A stretch of 64,000 bases of DNA from Garcia nutans. Lineage: Eukaryota; Streptophyta; Magnoliopsida; Malpighiales; Euphorbiaceae. The stretch is taken from positions 10,520,501-10,584,500 of the forward strand of contig CANTUV010000022.1 in NCBI GenBank assembly GCA_947685225.1, read 5' to 3'. The translations under genes and the position numbers were made by a program. Positions within the stretch are counted from its first letter, which is position 1; each line of letters opens with the position of its first letter. Below the pieces are notes generated by a model. The model was not told the DNA's origin. It saw only the letters and a list, made by a program, of their open reading frames with translations, and searched no databases. Shown piece after piece: positions 63,623-64,000 of the stretch.

Positions 63623-64000
63623 AGGCCGCACTATGCCTTGTTAAGGCCCGACTAAAATCAGATGAGGATTTACTATTTCTCTAGGCTTGATTGAGATTCA
63701 CGCTCTTTACTAGAAAATCAAATTCTATAAAAGGTTGGAAAGATCAATTTTTTATTCTAGAGAAAGCTGGAGGATTTGATTGCCTTACTAAATTGAGCGA
63801 AGGTGGAAAATGGCCAAATTTGAAAAGGGGGAATCTGAAGGTTAAGAACTGAGCGATCTTTGATAAGATAGCACAAGACATTCAAAGAGAGAATTCGAAT
63901 GTCCTGCACTTAATAACAAGATATTTTTCGATCTAAAAAGATCTAATTGAGCCACACTATAAAGATTGGGCTGGTAATACTTCTTTTTACTTTTAAGTTT
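63623..64000 (+). pseudogene. element E, continuation of gag-like frame
   Basis: After the hAT-like element the + strand reads SIKGWKDQFFILEKAGGFDC, then LTKLSEGGKWPNLKRGNLKV, stop, then a decayed frame to the window end. The KGWKxxFF motif is what follows the PF04195-like region in plant gypsy-type frames, so this is the same gene interrupted. It is truncated by the window edge. Confidence 0.55.

Overview
This window looks like repeat-rich nuclear DNA of a flowering plant, most likely a eudicot. It is strongly AT-rich, the genes have short exons with GT/AG introns, and most of the sequence is layered transposable elements. I cannot name the species. Only the first ~3.7 kb holds ordinary host genes: the 3' end of a CDCA7-like zinc-finger gene on the + strand (with an apparent 1-nt frameshift), and an apparently intact three-exon gene for a 239-residue secreted plant protein on the - strand.

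From 3.8 to 14.6 kb there is AT-rich intergenic DNA. It contains a decayed hAT transposase pseudogene, simple repeats, and a small Mutator-like MITE with a 10-bp target duplication.

From 14.6 to 52.3 kb there is one nested retrotransposon complex. I label the families locally. Family B is an Athila-like Ty3 element on the - strand, with LTR remnants at 14.6-16.1 and 51.2-52.3 kb. A solo LTR of family C sits in its gag. Family A, another Athila-like element with an env-like gene, sits in C. The B/C/A nest occurs twice (16.1-22.5 kb and 43.2-49.6 kb), with the A LTR at the same site both times. Between the copies lie a nearly full - strand A element (20.9-35.1 kb) and a truncated + strand A element (35.1-43.2 kb), joined head to head at the primer-binding site. 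The + strand copy carries a 2.8-kb solo LTR of a fourth family (D) with a GTTAT target duplication.

The most interesting object is a 5.4-kb CACTA transposon (26,133-31,529) inserted in the pol gene of the - strand A element. It has a 3-bp ACA target duplication and no visible transposase. Inside, all on the - strand, are exon fragments resembling four unrelated host genes: a TOM2B-like gene, the OST5/TMEM258 subunit of oligosaccharyltransferase, the last six exons of the signal peptidase subunit SEC11, and the last exon of an SRF-type receptor kinase. The SEC11 exons are still open and in phase, but the part with the catalytic serine is absent.

From 52.3 kb to the end there is a defective Athila/Tat-type element (T) whose LTR holds six hairpins, a Pack-MULE-like element carrying a pentatricopeptide-repeat gene fragment, a TRIM-like element, another C-type LTR, and a gypsy-type element (E) interrupted by a hAT-like element that itself contains a Mutator-like element.

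No CRISPR array, operon, tRNA or rRNA gene was found. All family names rest on motif recognition from reading; no database search was possible.
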